A stretch of DNA of 64,000 nucleotides from Hydrogenophaga taeniospiralis CCUG 15921 (GCF_001592305.1 NZ_BCWR01000001.1:310001-374000), one strand, 5' to 3'; shown: positions 7,390-16,176, counted from the stretch's first letter. The notes: generated from the sequence alone by a model not told the origin. A program made the numbers and translations.

Positions 7390-7671
7390 ATGATTGCCTT
7401 GAAGAAAGCCCGCAAGCTGATCGAGAACCACGCCGGCAAGCCGAAGGCAGAGGTCCTGTCCCGGCTGGTGCTGGCGCTGGAGTCAGAAGTACCGTTCCAG
7501 CTGTCGGACCTGTACCGACTGGACTACGACGACTTCCATCTCGCCATGGAGATCATGGCCGAGTGGCGCCTGGACCGCTACTACACCAGCAAGGCCGTGC
7601 TGCTGGACCTGTCGATGCAGGTCAGCCAGCAACAGGAACAAGCAAGGGAAGCCGTACCCCAAGCCGCCTGA
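7390..7671 (+). CDS. Conserved hypothetical protein, 93 residues
   Basis: A small, probably soluble and helical protein beginning MIALKKARKLIENHAGKPKA, with an acidic-aromatic middle (DLYRLDYDDFHLAMEIMAEWRLDRYYTS) and a Gln/Glu-rich C terminus. I do not recognise a domain. The ATG at 7390 is preferred over an in-frame one at 7348 because a GAGAGCGAGG Shine-Dalgarno precedes it. It is monocistronic, followed by a strong terminator at 7713. Coding is supported by normal codon bias and by its own ribosome site and terminator. Confidence 0.75.
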   Translation: MIALKKARKLIENHAGKPKAEVLSRLVLALESEVPFQLSDLYRLDYDDFHLAMEIMAEWRLDRYYTSKAVLLDLSMQVSQQQEQAREAVPQAA

Positions 7672-7712
7672 GTCCCTGACGGCTTGCGCCGGACCAGTCA
7701 CAACAGCCCTAC

Positions 7713-7750
7713 AAGCCCCTGCCCGCATTCGCCGGCAGGGGCTTTGTTTT
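7713..7750 (+). terminator. Rho-independent terminator
   Basis: AAGCCCCTGCC at 7713-7723 pairs perfectly with GGCAGGGGCTT at 7734-7744 around a 10-base loop, followed by TGTTTT. It ends the transcript of the 93-residue gene. Confidence 0.88.
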
Positions 7751-7827
7751 GGGCAACTGACGGTCACGACCATGACATATGCGCCCCCTAGCCTCCTGGG
7801 GCTTTTCCCACGACGCCCAACCTTCGC

Positions 7828-10053
7828 ATGAACACACTTCGCTTCTGCACCCTGACCGCGGCGCTGGCCGCTTCTTTCGCGCTCACCTCACAGGCCCAGG
7901 CCGCGCCGCCAGCCCCACCGACCAACCGCTTCGCCATGGTCCACCACCTGCCCGTGGACGGCGTGGCCGAGATCGTGGCCGCCACGCCGGACGGCCTGAC
8001 CCTGATCTACACCAGTGCCGACGCCGGCGTGCTCGGCATGGTGGACATCACGAACCCTGCGCAGCCGGAGCTGCTGCCGCGCGTGAACGTGCAGCTGATG
8101 GGCCTGGGCGAACCGACCTCGGTAGCCATCAGCCCCGACGGCCGTTATGCCGTGGTGGCGGTGCGCCTGGGTGACGACGTGGCCAACGCGCGCCGTGGTC
8201 TGGTGCGCGTGTACGACATCCGCCAGCCCGCTGCCGTGAAACACGTCAAGGACATCACCGTGGGCATCGGCCCCGATTCGCTGGCGCTCGCTGGCCAGGG
8301 CCGCACGCTGCGCGCCGTGGTGGCGATCGAAGACGAAGAAACCGACGCCGAGGGCGACGCCACGCTGGGCGGCCAGCGCCCCGGCCGCATCGACGTGGTC
8401 GGACTGCAGGACCTGTATGGCGGTGCCAGCAGCGGTGTGCAGTCGATCGAACTGGTGCAGGCACTGCAGACCGTGCCCGGCATCGTCTACCCGAACGACC
8501 CGCAACCCGAATTCGTTTCAATCGATGCGCGTGCCCGGAAGGCGGTGGTCTCGCTGCAGGAGAACAACGCGGTCGCCCTCATCGACCTGAGCCATCCGAC
8601 GCGTGCGCGCCTGGAGCGCGTGTTCTCCACCGGCACCGTGACACGCAACGGCAATGCCGACCTCAAGAAAGACAAGGAGATCACTTTCAAGGACAGCTTC
8701 ACCGCGCGCCGCGAGGCCGATGCGGTGGCCTGGGTGGCACCGGGCGTGTTCGCCACGGCCAACGAAGGCGACGGCAAGAAGGACAAGGCCGGCGTGCTGC
8801 CGGGCGGCCGCGGCTTCACGCTGATGAACACCCGCGGCGAGGTGGTCTACGAAACCGGTGAACGCACCGAAGTGAACGCGCTGTTGCATGGCCACTACCC
8901 GGACGGGCGCTCGGCGTCCAAGGGCGTGGAGATGGAAGCCGTGACGGCCGGCCGCTTCGGCGGCAAGCCCCACCTGCTGGTCGGCTCGGAGCGGGGTTCT
9001 TTCGTCGAGGTCTACCGCCTGGACAATCCGAAACAGCCGCAGTTCGTGCAACTGCTGCCCACCGGCATGGCGCCCGAAGGGCTGACCACCGTGACGCAAC
9101 GCCGCGACGGCCAGCAGTTGCTCGTGACCGCCAACGAAAAAGAAAACTCGCTCAACCTCTACCGCTTCCATGCCAGAGGCGTGCCAGCAGGCGCTGCCGA
9201 ACCGCAACTGGTGGCGAAGGACGCGAGCCTGCCCTGGGGCGCGCTTTCCGGCCTGACCACCGACGGCACACACCTGTACGCCGTGCCCGACAACGCCTTC
9301 GGCCAGTCGCGTATCTTCCGCATCGATCCCTCGGATGCGGCGCAGGGACGTTTGACGCTGGACCAGGTGACCCTGCTCACCGAGGCCGATGGCCAAGCGC
9401 TGAAGGTCGACCCCGAAGGCATCGCCAAGGTGGCCGACGGTTTCTGGATCGCTTCGGAAGGCAAGACCGTCGCCGACAACGAACTCATCAAGGTGAACAT
9501 GGCCGGCGTGGTGCAGCAGCGCGTGAAGCTGCCCGCCAGCGTGCAGGCGAAGTTCGCCAGCCCCAAGACCAGCACCGGCTACGAGGGCGTGACCGCCAGC
9601 GCCGATGGCCAGACGCTCTACATGGCGGTGCAGCGGGGCTTTGACCTGAACAAACCCCAGGCCGCCATCCTGAAGCTGCACCTGCCCACCAGCACCTGGA
9701 CCACGGCGCTCTATCCGCTGGACCAGCACAGCAAGGACGCCAAAAAATTCTGGATGGGTCTGTCCGAAATCCAGCTCACGGAGGACGGCCGCCTGCTGCT
9801 GCTCGAACGCGACAAGGGCGGTGGCGAAGGCCAGGCCATCAACGCCGAAGTCAAACGCATCTACAGCGTGAAAGCCGCCGACGTGACCGAAGGCGCGACC
9901 CTCACCAAGACCCTGGTGCGCGACCTGCGCAAAGACTTCAACTACGTGCAGGAAAAGGCCGAAGGCATGGTGGTCTTCAAGGGCGTGCTCTGGGTCGTCA
10001 ACGACAACGACGGCGCCGGCTGGACGCGCTGGGTCAATGCCGGCAAGCCCTGA
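7828..10053 (+). CDS. Secreted esterase-like activity of phytase family protein
   Basis: A 741-residue exported protein. The signal peptide MNTLRFCTLTAALAASFALT...AQA ends near residue 26. The first two thirds look like a beta-propeller with repeated surface-layer type blades (SVAISPDGRYAVVAV, VYDIRQPAAVKHVKD, VEVYRLDNPKQPQFV). The C-terminal third (about 450-740) carries the phytase-like domain, ending KAEGMVVFKGVLWVVNDNDGAG. Family members are periplasmic or secreted and presumed to act on phosphate esters, but few are characterised. It stands alone, with no clear Shine-Dalgarno; a phosphate-acquisition role would fit the adjacent phn locus but is only inference. Confidence 0.8.
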   Translation: MNTLRFCTLTAALAASFALTSQAQAAPPAPPTNRFAMVHHLPVDGVAEIVAATPDGLTLIYTSADAGVLGMVDITNPAQPELLPRVNVQLMGLGEPTSVAISPDGRYAVVAVRLGDDVANARRGLVRVYDIRQPAAVKHVKDITVGIGPDSLALAGQGRTLRAVVAIEDEETDAEGDATLGGQRPGRIDVVGLQDLYGGASSGVQSIELVQALQTVPGIVYPNDPQPEFVSIDARARKAVVSLQENNAVALIDLSHPTRARLERVFSTGTVTRNGNADLKKDKEITFKDSFTARREADAVAWVAPGVFATANEGDGKKDKAGVLPGGRGFTLMNTRGEVVYETGERTEVNALLHGHYPDGRSASKGVEMEAVTAGRFGGKPHLLVGSERGSFVEVYRLDNPKQPQFVQLLPTGMAPEGLTTVTQRRDGQQLLVTANEKENSLNLYRFHARGVPAGAAEPQLVAKDASLPWGALSGLTTDGTHLYAVPDNAFGQSRIFRIDPSDAAQGRLTLDQVTLLTEADGQALKVDPEGIAKVADGFWIASEGKTVADNELIKVNMAGVVQQRVKLPASVQAKFASPKTSTGYEGVTASADGQTLYMAVQRGFDLNKPQAAILKLHLPTSTWTTALYPLDQHSKDAKKFWMGLSEIQLTEDGRLLLLERDKGGGEGQAINAEVKRIYSVKAADVTEGATLTKTLVRDLRKDFNYVQEKAEGMVVFKGVLWVVNDNDGAGWTRWVNAGKP

Positions 10054-10063
10054 AAAATGTTTG

Positions 10064-10080
10064 TTGTTGCATTGCAACAA
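10064..10080. promoter_or_regulatory. Perfect 8-1-8 inverted repeat upstream of porin
   Basis: TTGTTGCATTGCAACAA has 8-base arms around one central base, directly after the phytase-like stop and 140 bases before the porin start. There is no U-tract, so an operator is more likely than a terminator. The binding protein is unknown. Confidence 0.45.
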
Positions 10081-10220
10081 TGAGAGCAAACCCGGCTTGT
10101 GTCACAGAGCTTTTATGGTCGTTCGATGAAATGGACACACCTGCTTGCAAATGGCAACGGGTGTGGAAGCCGGCGGTCTCTCGCTGGCTTCCCATTCACC
10201 AAACCTCTGGAGAAAATTCA

Positions 10221-11201
10221 ATGAAAAAGAGCCTCATCGCTCTGGCCGTGCTGGCCGCTTCGGGCGCCACCATGGCGCAGTCGTCCGTCACCGTCTACGG
10301 TCGCGTGGACCTGTCGGTCGGCAGCATCAAGGAACTGGGCACCGGCAGCGAGACCAAGATGTTCAACGGCGGCAACGGCGGCCTGACCACGCCCCGCCTG
10401 GGCTTTCGCGGCGTCGAAGACCTCGGTGGTGGCCTGAAGGCCCACTTCAAGCTCGAACAGCGCATCGACGCCGAAACCGGCGCCCTGCAAAGCCCGTCCT
10501 TCAAGGGCGAGTCCAGCATGGGCCTGATGGGTGGCTTCGGCAAGCTGACCCTGGGTCGCACCTACAGCGTGTACGACGATGCGCGCGCCCTGTCCAACAG
10601 CAACTCGGTGTTCGACTCGGCATTCACGCCTTCGGGCAACGGCGTGTTCAAGTCGGGTGGCGACTATTCGAGCCGCTTCAACAACCAGATGCGCTACGAC
10701 ATGCCCAACATGGGTGGCGTGTACGGTGGCCTGTCCTACGCTTTCGAACAGAACGCGGGCGCAGACGACACCATGACCGCCGTCCTGGTCGGCTACAAGA
10801 ACGGCCCGATGAACTTCGCGCTGGGCCACCAGAACGAAAAGGGCAAGTCGGACAAGTACCTGCAACTGGCCGCTGCCTACGACCTGGGCGTGGCCAAGCT
10901 GTCCGCCGGCTACAACACCCGCAGCGGCACCGCCGCCAAGGGCGACGACGATGAGCTGAGCCTGGGTGTGGACGTTCCCGTCGGCGCCATCAACCTGTCG
11001 GCCGGTTTCGCCACCAGCAAGACCAAGGTCGGCGGCTTCACCTCGTCCAAGGCCTCGGGCTTCGGTCTGGGCGCCACCTACACCCTGTCCAAGCGCTCGA
11101 AGCTGTACGCCGGCTACCGCACGCACGAAGTGGAAGATGGCGCTGGCGTGAAGACCGCCGACACGAGGCTCTTCGCCATGGGCGTGCGCCACGACTTCTG
11201 A
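10221..11201 (+). CDS. Gram-negative general porin (Burkholderiales type)
   Basis: A 326-residue outer-membrane trimeric porin of the betaproteobacterial Omp32-like class. The signal peptide MKKSLIALAVLAASGATMA is cut before QSSVTVYGRVD, the classic first beta strand. The product has alternating aromatic strands, the motif GFRGVEDLGGGLKAHFKLEQ, and a terminal phenylalanine (ALFAMGVRHDF type end) needed for assembly. The start at 10221 has TGGAGA 8 bases upstream; an in-frame upstream extension lacks a signal peptide. Expected to pass small anions or nutrients. A hairpin terminator follows at 11293. Confidence 0.93.
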   Translation: MKKSLIALAVLAASGATMAQSSVTVYGRVDLSVGSIKELGTGSETKMFNGGNGGLTTPRLGFRGVEDLGGGLKAHFKLEQRIDAETGALQSPSFKGESSMGLMGGFGKLTLGRTYSVYDDARALSNSNSVFDSAFTPSGNGVFKSGGDYSSRFNNQMRYDMPNMGGVYGGLSYAFEQNAGADDTMTAVLVGYKNGPMNFALGHQNEKGKSDKYLQLAAAYDLGVAKLSAGYNTRSGTAAKGDDDELSLGVDVPVGAINLSAGFATSKTKVGGFTSSKASGFGLGATYTLSKRSKLYAGYRTHEVEDGAGVKTADTRLFAMGVRHDF

Positions 11202-11292
11202 TGTGATTTGAAACGGCGTGCCTCGTGCACGCCGCAGTTGCTCCAAGGTTGCGCGGAGACACTCGTCAATCAGAGACCGCGTGATTTTTTAC

Positions 11293-11325
11293 AGCCGCGA
11301 CGGCTTGGCCGCCGCGGCTTTTTTT
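11293..11325 (+). terminator. Rho-independent terminator of the porin gene
   Basis: AGCCGCG at 11293 pairs with CGCGGCT at 11313, with an inner GGC/GCC extension, followed by seven T residues. It acts on the rightward transcript and faces the convergent uvrD 3' end. Confidence 0.85.
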
Positions 11326-11337
11326 CGTGGGCGAGGC

Positions 11338-13767
11338 TCAGTCGTCCACCGGCGTCAGCTTGGCCACCGAGAGCGCCAGCCACTTCACGCCATGCCGCGA
11401 GAAATTCACCTGGGCCCTCGCCTCGGCGCCCGCGCCTTCCAGCGCCAGCACCTTGCCTTCGCCGAACTTGTTGTGGAACACCTTCATGCCGGCCTTGATG
11501 TCGGTGCCGCGGTCGGGCTCGGGGTTGCTCTTGCCGCCCAGTCCTTTGGGGTCGCTGCCCGAAGCCCAGCCCGGTGACCAGGCCGGTTGCAGCACGGCGG
11601 GCGCACCGGCGCCCCGCGTGCCATAGCCACCCCGGTTGCCCTGCCAGCCACCGCCCGCGCCAGCTGCGCTCGGGTTCCAGGCCGGCTGCTGCGGCGTGAG
11701 CCACTTCAGGCAGCTCTCGGGCAGTTCCTCGAAGAAGCGGCTTTTGAGGTTGTAGCGCGTCTGGCCGTGCAGCATGCGCGTCTGCGAATGGCTGAGGTAC
11801 AGGCGCTTGCGCGCGCGCGTGATCGCCACGTACATCAGGCGGCGTTCCTCTTCCAGTCCGTCGCGGTCGCTCATGGAGTTCTCGTGCGGGAACAGCCCCT
11901 CTTCCATGCCGGTGATGAAGACGCAGTCGAACTCCAGGCCCTTGGCGGCGTGCACCGTCATGAGCTGCACCGCGTCCTGCCCGGCCTGGGCCTGGTTGTC
12001 GCCGGACTCGAGCGCGGCGTGCGTGAGGAAGGCCGCGAGCGGGCTCATGGTCTCGCCGGTGTCGGCGTCGGGGGCCAGCGGCTCGTCCAGCACCGGGAGT
12101 GTCGGGTCAATGCCTTGGCTGGCCGGACTCTGTGTCAGCGGCGAACCATCCACCGTGCGCGCCACCGCGTCGCGGCCAAAACCTTCGATACCCACGAAGC
12201 TCTTGGCCGCGCTCACCAGTTCTTCCAGGTTTTCCACCCGGTCCTGCCCTTCGCGCTCGGCCCGGTAGTGCTCGATCAGGCCGCTGTGATCCAGCACCAG
12301 CTCGATGATCTCGGACAGCGTCATGCCCACCGAGCGCTCGCGCAGCACGTCGAGCTTGGCCACGAAACCGCCGATGGCCGCGCCGGCGCGGCCGGTGACG
12401 GCGCTCACCGCGTCGTGCAGCGAACAGCCCGAGCTGCGCGCCACATCCTGCAACTGCTCGATGCTGCGCGCCCCGATGCCGCGCGGCGGGAAGTTCACCA
12501 CGCGCAGGAAACTGGTGTCGTCGTTGGCGTTTTCCAGCAGGCGCAGGTAGGCCAGCGCGTGCTTGATTTCAGCGCGCTCGAAGAAGCGCAGACCGCCGTA
12601 CACGCGGTAGGGCATGCCGGCATTGAACAGCGCGGTTTCCACCACGCGGCTCTGCGCGTTGCTGCGGTAGAGCACGGCCATCTCGCTCTTGGGCACGTCT
12701 TCGCGCGCGAGCTGCTTCATCTCGTCCACGATCCATTGCGCTTCGGCGAAGTCGCTGGTGGCTTCGAACACCCGCACCGGCTCGCCCGCGCCCGCGTCGG
12801 TGCGCAGGTTCTTGCCCAGGCGGTTGCTGTTGTGGCTGATCAGCTGGTTGGCCGAGTCCAGGATGTTGCTGACGCTGCGGTAGTTCTGCTCCAGCTTGAT
12901 CTGGTGCTTCACGCGAAACTCGCGCACGAAGTCGGCCATGTTGCCCACGCGAGCACCGCGGAAGGCGTAAATGCTCTGGTCGTCGTCGCCCACCGCAAAC
13001 ACCGCGTTGCCCGAGGGCGTGAGCCCTTCGAGCGGCGGCGTGCTGAACATCTTGATCCAGGCGTACTGCAGGCGGTTGGTGTCCTGGAACTCGTCAATCA
13101 GGATGTGTTTGAAGCGCCGCTGGTAGTGCTCGCGCACCGGGTCGTTGTCGCGCAGCACCTCGTAGCTGCGCAACATGAGTTCTCCAAAGTCCACCACGCC
13201 TTCGCGCTGGCATTGCTCTTCGTAGAGCGCGTACAGCTCCACCTTCTTGCGTGTCTCCTCGTCGCGCGCCACCACATCCATCGGGCGCTGGCCGTCTTCC
13301 TTGCAGCCGCTGATGAAGTACTGGAGCTGCTTGGGCGGGTAGCGCTCGTCGTCGATGTTGAACTGCTTGCACAGGCGCTTGATCGCCGAGAGCTGGTCCT
13401 GCGTGTCCAGGATCTGGAAGGTCTGCGGCAAGTTGGCCAGTTTGTGGTGCGCACGCAGGAAGCGGTTGCACAGGCCGTGGAAGGTGCCGATCCACATGCC
13501 GCGCACGTTGATGGGCAGCATGGCCGACAGCCGCGTCATCATTTCCTTGGCGGCCTTGTTGGTGAAGGTCACGGCCAGCACGCCGCCGGGCGTGACCTGG
13601 CCGGTCTGCAGCAGCCAGGCGATGCGGGTGGTGAGCACGCGGGTCTTGCCCGAGCCGGCACCGGCGAGGATGAGCGCGTGTTCGGCAGGGAGGGTGACGG
13701 CGGCGCCCTGTTCGGCATTCAGGCCCGCGAGCAGCGGGGACGGGGCAACGGATTCTTCAAACAACAT
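11338..13767 (-). CDS. uvrD: ATP-dependent DNA helicase UvrD/PcrA
   Basis: An 809-residue SF1A 3'-5' helicase for nucleotide excision and mismatch repair. Motifs seen in order: Q-motif LNAEQGAAV, Walker A GAGSGKT, Walker B DEFQDTN, motif III GDDDQSIYAFRGA, motif IV NYRS, motif V VHAAKGLEFDCVFI, and motif VI VAITRARKRLYL. The C-terminal DIKAGMKVFHNKFGEGKVL is the Tudor-like RNA polymerase-binding region found in UvrD/PcrA. A glycine-rich linker (AGAGGGWQGNRGGYGTRGAG) precedes it. Length is slightly above the E. coli 720, mainly from this linker and an insertion around residue 560. It is monocistronic and convergent with the porin. Confidence 0.96.
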   Translation of the reverse strand: MLFEESVAPSPLLAGLNAEQGAAVTLPAEHALILAGAGSGKTRVLTTRIAWLLQTGQVTPGGVLAVTFTNKAAKEMMTRLSAMLPINVRGMWIGTFHGLCNRFLRAHHKLANLPQTFQILDTQDQLSAIKRLCKQFNIDDERYPPKQLQYFISGCKEDGQRPMDVVARDEETRKKVELYALYEEQCQREGVVDFGELMLRSYEVLRDNDPVREHYQRRFKHILIDEFQDTNRLQYAWIKMFSTPPLEGLTPSGNAVFAVGDDDQSIYAFRGARVGNMADFVREFRVKHQIKLEQNYRSVSNILDSANQLISHNSNRLGKNLRTDAGAGEPVRVFEATSDFAEAQWIVDEMKQLAREDVPKSEMAVLYRSNAQSRVVETALFNAGMPYRVYGGLRFFERAEIKHALAYLRLLENANDDTSFLRVVNFPPRGIGARSIEQLQDVARSSGCSLHDAVSAVTGRAGAAIGGFVAKLDVLRERSVGMTLSEIIELVLDHSGLIEHYRAEREGQDRVENLEELVSAAKSFVGIEGFGRDAVARTVDGSPLTQSPASQGIDPTLPVLDEPLAPDADTGETMSPLAAFLTHAALESGDNQAQAGQDAVQLMTVHAAKGLEFDCVFITGMEEGLFPHENSMSDRDGLEEERRLMYVAITRARKRLYLSHSQTRMLHGQTRYNLKSRFFEELPESCLKWLTPQQPAWNPSAAGAGGGWQGNRGGYGTRGAGAPAVLQPAWSPGWASGSDPKGLGGKSNPEPDRGTDIKAGMKVFHNKFGEGKVLALEGAGAEARAQVNFSRHGVKWLALSVAKLTPVDD

Positions 13768-13878
13768 GGTGTCGATTGTAGGAAGCCGGTGCCCGGCGGC
13801 GGATCTATATGAGAGACCATATGGGCGTCATACCGCCACCGACGGGCCTGCGGTCTGTGCGCGCGGCGCCAGAGCGCC

Positions 13879-13924
13879 TAGAATCAATCACCGGGCCCAA
13901 GATTCTTGCGCCCGGTTTCTTTTT
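13879..13924 (+). promoter_or_regulatory. Promoter element plus terminator-like hairpin in guaC leader
   Basis: A -10-like TAGAAT (13879-13884) is followed directly by ACCGGGCCCAAG (13890-13901) pairing with CTTGCGCCCGGT (13905-13916) through 11 of 12 bases around a 3-base loop, then TTTCTTTTT. No rightward gene precedes it, so this intrinsic terminator either ends a short RNA or attenuates guaC, whose ATG is 91 bases downstream. Confidence 0.65.
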
Positions 13925-14015
13925 GGCCGGAGGCCTTCCCGCCCAACAGAAAGCCGGACCCAAGCCAAGCGCTCTCCCTGTTCATCTACAACAGTTTTCT
14001 GGAGCCTGGTTTCAA

Positions 14016-14993
14016 ATGGAAATTTTCGACTACGACAATATTTTGTTGCTCCCGCGCAAGTGCCGCGTGCAGAGCCGCTCGGAATGCGACGCCGGCGTGG
14101 AGCTGGGTGGCCGCAAGTTCCGCCTGCCGGTGGTGCCCGCCAACATGAAGACCGTGGTGGATCAGAAGATCTGCCTCTGGATGGCCCAGAACGGCTACTT
14201 CTACGTGATGCACCGCTTTGATCTGGACAACGTGCAGTTCGTGCGCGACATGCACGGCGCGGGTGTCTACGCCTCGATCTCGCTGGGCGTGAAAGCGCCC
14301 GACCGCGCCACGGTGGACACCCTCGCCGCCGAAGGCCTGGTGCCCGAGTACATCACCATCGACATCGCCCACGGCCACGCCGACAGCGTGCGCGACATGA
14401 TCGGCTACATCAAGGCCCGGCTCCCGAGCAGCTTCGTGATCGCCGGCAACGTGGCCACGCCCGAGGCGGTGATCGATCTGGAGAACTGGGGCGCCGACGC
14501 CACCAAGGTGGGCGTGGGCCCGGGCAAGGTCTGCATCACCAAGCTCAAGACCGGTTTCGGCACCGGCGGCTGGCAACTCTCGGCGCTCAAGTGGTGCGCC
14601 CGCGTGGCGACCAAACCCATCATTGCCGACGGCGGCATCCGCAGCCACGGCGACATCGCCAAGAGCATCCGCTTCGGCGCGTCCATGGTCATGATCGGCT
14701 CGCTGTTCGCCGGGCACGAAGAATCGCCGGGCCAGACGGTGGAGGTCGACGGTGTGCTCTACAAGGAGTACTACGGCTCGGCCAGCGACTTCAACAAGGG
14801 CGAGTACCGGCACGTCGAAGGCAAGCGCATCCTGGAGCCGATCAAGGGCACGCTGGCCGACACGCTGGTGGAGATGGAGCAGGACGTCCAGAGCTCCATC
14901 AGCTATTCGGGCGGCACGAAGCTGCTGGACCTGAAAAAAGTGAACTACGTGATCCTGGGTGGCGAGAACGCGGGCGAACACCTGTTTATGTAA
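14016..14993 (+). CDS. guaC: GMP reductase
   Basis: A 325-residue TIM-barrel enzyme that deaminates GMP to IMP with NADPH in purine salvage. It shows the IMPDH/GMPR catalytic loop [17 protein letters not shown] with the catalytic cysteine at about residue 173, the phosphate-binding [37 protein letters not shown] block, and no CBS insertion, which separates it from IMP dehydrogenase. The start [13 protein letters not shown] at 14016 has CTGGAG 10 bases upstream. The leader contains a terminator-like hairpin, so attenuation is possible. A paired intergenic repeat follows the gene. Confidence 0.93.
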   Translation: MEIFDYDNILLLPRKCRVQSRSECDAGVELGGRKFRLPVVPANMKTVVDQKICLWMAQNGYFYVMHRFDLDNVQFVRDMHGAGVYASISLGVKAPDRATVDTLAAEGLVPEYITIDIAHGHADSVRDMIGYIKARLPSSFVIAGNVATPEAVIDLENWGADATKVGVGPGKVCITKLKTGFGTGGWQLSALKWCARVATKPIIADGGIRSHGDIAKSIRFGASMVMIGSLFAGHEESPGQTVEVDGVLYKEYYGSASDFNKGEYRHVEGKRILEPIKGTLADTLVEMEQDVQSSISYSGGTKLLDLKKVNYVILGGENAGEHLFM

Positions 14994-14997
14994 GCCC

Positions 14998-15080
14998 ACC
15001 CCCGCGCCGCGCCCAAAGGCGCGTCACCCCCTCAAGGGGGCGATGCGAGTGGCCCGGCAGAGCCGGTTCCACCGCATCCT
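14998..15080 (+). repeat. Comamonadaceae-type GC-rich intergenic repeat, forward copy
   Basis: Contains the family pattern of C-run, GGCGCGTCACCCCCTC, G-run, and GGCCCGGCAGAGCCGGTTCC. It lies directly after the guaC stop and forms a large inverted pair with the copy at 15118. Confidence 0.85.
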
Positions 15081-15117
15081 CGAATCAAGACATTTCGCGC
15101 CGGAGAGGGCGTTGGCG

Positions 15118-15195
15118 CCAGGGCACCGCGGAACCGGCTTCGCCGGGCCGCCAGTGCCGCCCCCTGGGGGGTGACGCCGCAGGCGGCGCGGGGGG
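15118..15195 (-). repeat. Comamonadaceae-type GC-rich intergenic repeat, reverse copy
   Basis: The same element in opposite orientation (GGAACCGGCTTCGCCGGGCC ... CCCCCTGGGGGGTGACGCC), abutting the stop of the leftward hydrolase gene. With the forward copy it makes a roughly 200-base inverted repeat between convergent genes, probably a two-way transcript end. Confidence 0.85.
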
Positions 15196-16098
15196 CTAGC
15201 CGTTCAACAGTTGCAGCGCCAGCTGGTTCAGCCGGTGCCCGGGCTGCACCAGCGCTTCGAGCACGCTGAAGTGGTTCAGCCCCGGCAGCGCTTCGCACAC
15301 CGGCACCACCTCCTCGCCCCAGGCCTGCTGAATCATCCGGTTGTGGCGCAGGAACTCGCTGCTCTCTTCGCCACCGGTCACGGTGTACAGCAGACCACGG
15401 CCTTCGCGCACGGGAGGCACGGGCAGCAGCGCCGGGCTGACTTTTTTCACCTGCGCCGGGGTCAGCCGCAGTGAATCGCGCAGGAACGGGGTGTGGCGCA
15501 GCGGCTCCAGGTCGTACAGCCCCGAGATGGACAGCGCGTTTTTCACCAGCGCGTCGGGCAGATCCGCCCCCACGTCCCGCCAGCGGCAGGCCAGCAGCAG
15601 GGCCGCCAGTTGCCCGCCGGCCGAATGGCCCACCAGCGTGATGCGGTGCGGGTCGCCGCCATGCACGGCGATGTTGCGGTACAGCCAGGCCAGCAGGTCG
15701 ACCATCTGCAGCGCGATGTCGGGAATGCCCACCGCCGGACACAGCGCGTAGTTCGGCACCACCACACAGGCGCCGTGCTTCACGAAGGCCGGGGCAACAA
15801 ACGAATGGTCGGCCTTGTCCAGGCTGCGCCAATACCCCCCGTGGATGAACACCAGCACCGGCGCGGGCGGCGCGTTGTGCGGGCGTGGTGCGGGAAACAG
15901 GTCGAGCGTCTCGCCGGCGCCATGGCCGTAGGCAACATCCAGCATACCGCCGAGCTGCCGGCGCGCCGCCAGCGATTCGCTGGCCCAGCGCTCGAAATGC
16001 CGGGCGTGTTCGGGCACCAGCGCCCGGTTGTTGTACTGGCCATCGAGCCAGGCGGGATCGGGGTGGGCGGGTGCGTTCATGTGGGCGAATTGTGTCAT
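15196..16098 (-). CDS. Alpha/beta hydrolase, arylformamidase/esterase-like
   Basis: A 300-residue cytoplasmic hydrolase with the oxyanion-hole motif HGGYW (about residue 86), the nucleophile elbow GHSAGG (about 155) and a late histidine in LNHFSVLEAL. HGGYW followed by this spacing is typical of kynurenine formamidases and small-ester hydrolases; the substrate is uncertain. The start may be 16098 (MTQFAHMNAP) or 16080 (MNAPAHPDP); neither has a clear ribosome site. It is divergent from a GntR/FCD regulator, with a TCTGTATACAGA palindrome in the shared promoter region, so that regulator probably controls it. Confidence 0.82.
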   Translation of the reverse strand: MTQFAHMNAPAHPDPAWLDGQYNNRALVPEHARHFERWASESLAARRQLGGMLDVAYGHGAGETLDLFPAPRPHNAPPAPVLVFIHGGYWRSLDKADHSFVAPAFVKHGACVVVPNYALCPAVGIPDIALQMVDLLAWLYRNIAVHGGDPHRITLVGHSAGGQLAALLLACRWRDVGADLPDALVKNALSISGLYDLEPLRHTPFLRDSLRLTPAQVKKVSPALLPVPPVREGRGLLYTVTGGEESSEFLRHNRMIQQAWGEEVVPVCEALPGLNHFSVLEALVQPGHRLNQLALQLLNG

Positions 16099-16137
16099 GC
16101 AGAGGGATGTTGTGACAGGTCTCTCGACTTCGTGTAT

Positions 16138-16149
16138 TCTGTATACAGA
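16138..16149. promoter_or_regulatory. Putative GntR/FCD operator, TCTGTATACAGA
   Basis: A perfect 12-bp palindrome with the TGTATACA core common in FCD-family operators. It sits 39 bases before the hydrolase start and 28 bases before the regulator ATG, inside the only space available for both divergent promoters. Confidence 0.65.
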
Positions 16150-16176
16150 GTTCAGAATTCATCTTCACACCCGCCC

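Noticed and set aside
8518..10089. A 523-codon open frame on the minus strand opposite the phytase-like gene
   Set aside because: Composition is that of an antisense frame, no ribosome site or domain is seen, and the plus-strand product has a signal peptide and recognisable C-terminal domain.
10099..10116. Pho-box-like GTGTCAC-N4-CTTTTAT upstream of the porin
   Set aside because: Only about 10 of 14 positions fit the PhoB pattern; too weak to list as a site on its own.
11587..13812. A 741-codon open frame on the plus strand opposite uvrD
   Set aside because: It is the antisense shadow of a complete helicase with all motifs; the translation is Ala/His/Arg/Val-rich, as expected from mirrored high-GC codons, and shows no domain.
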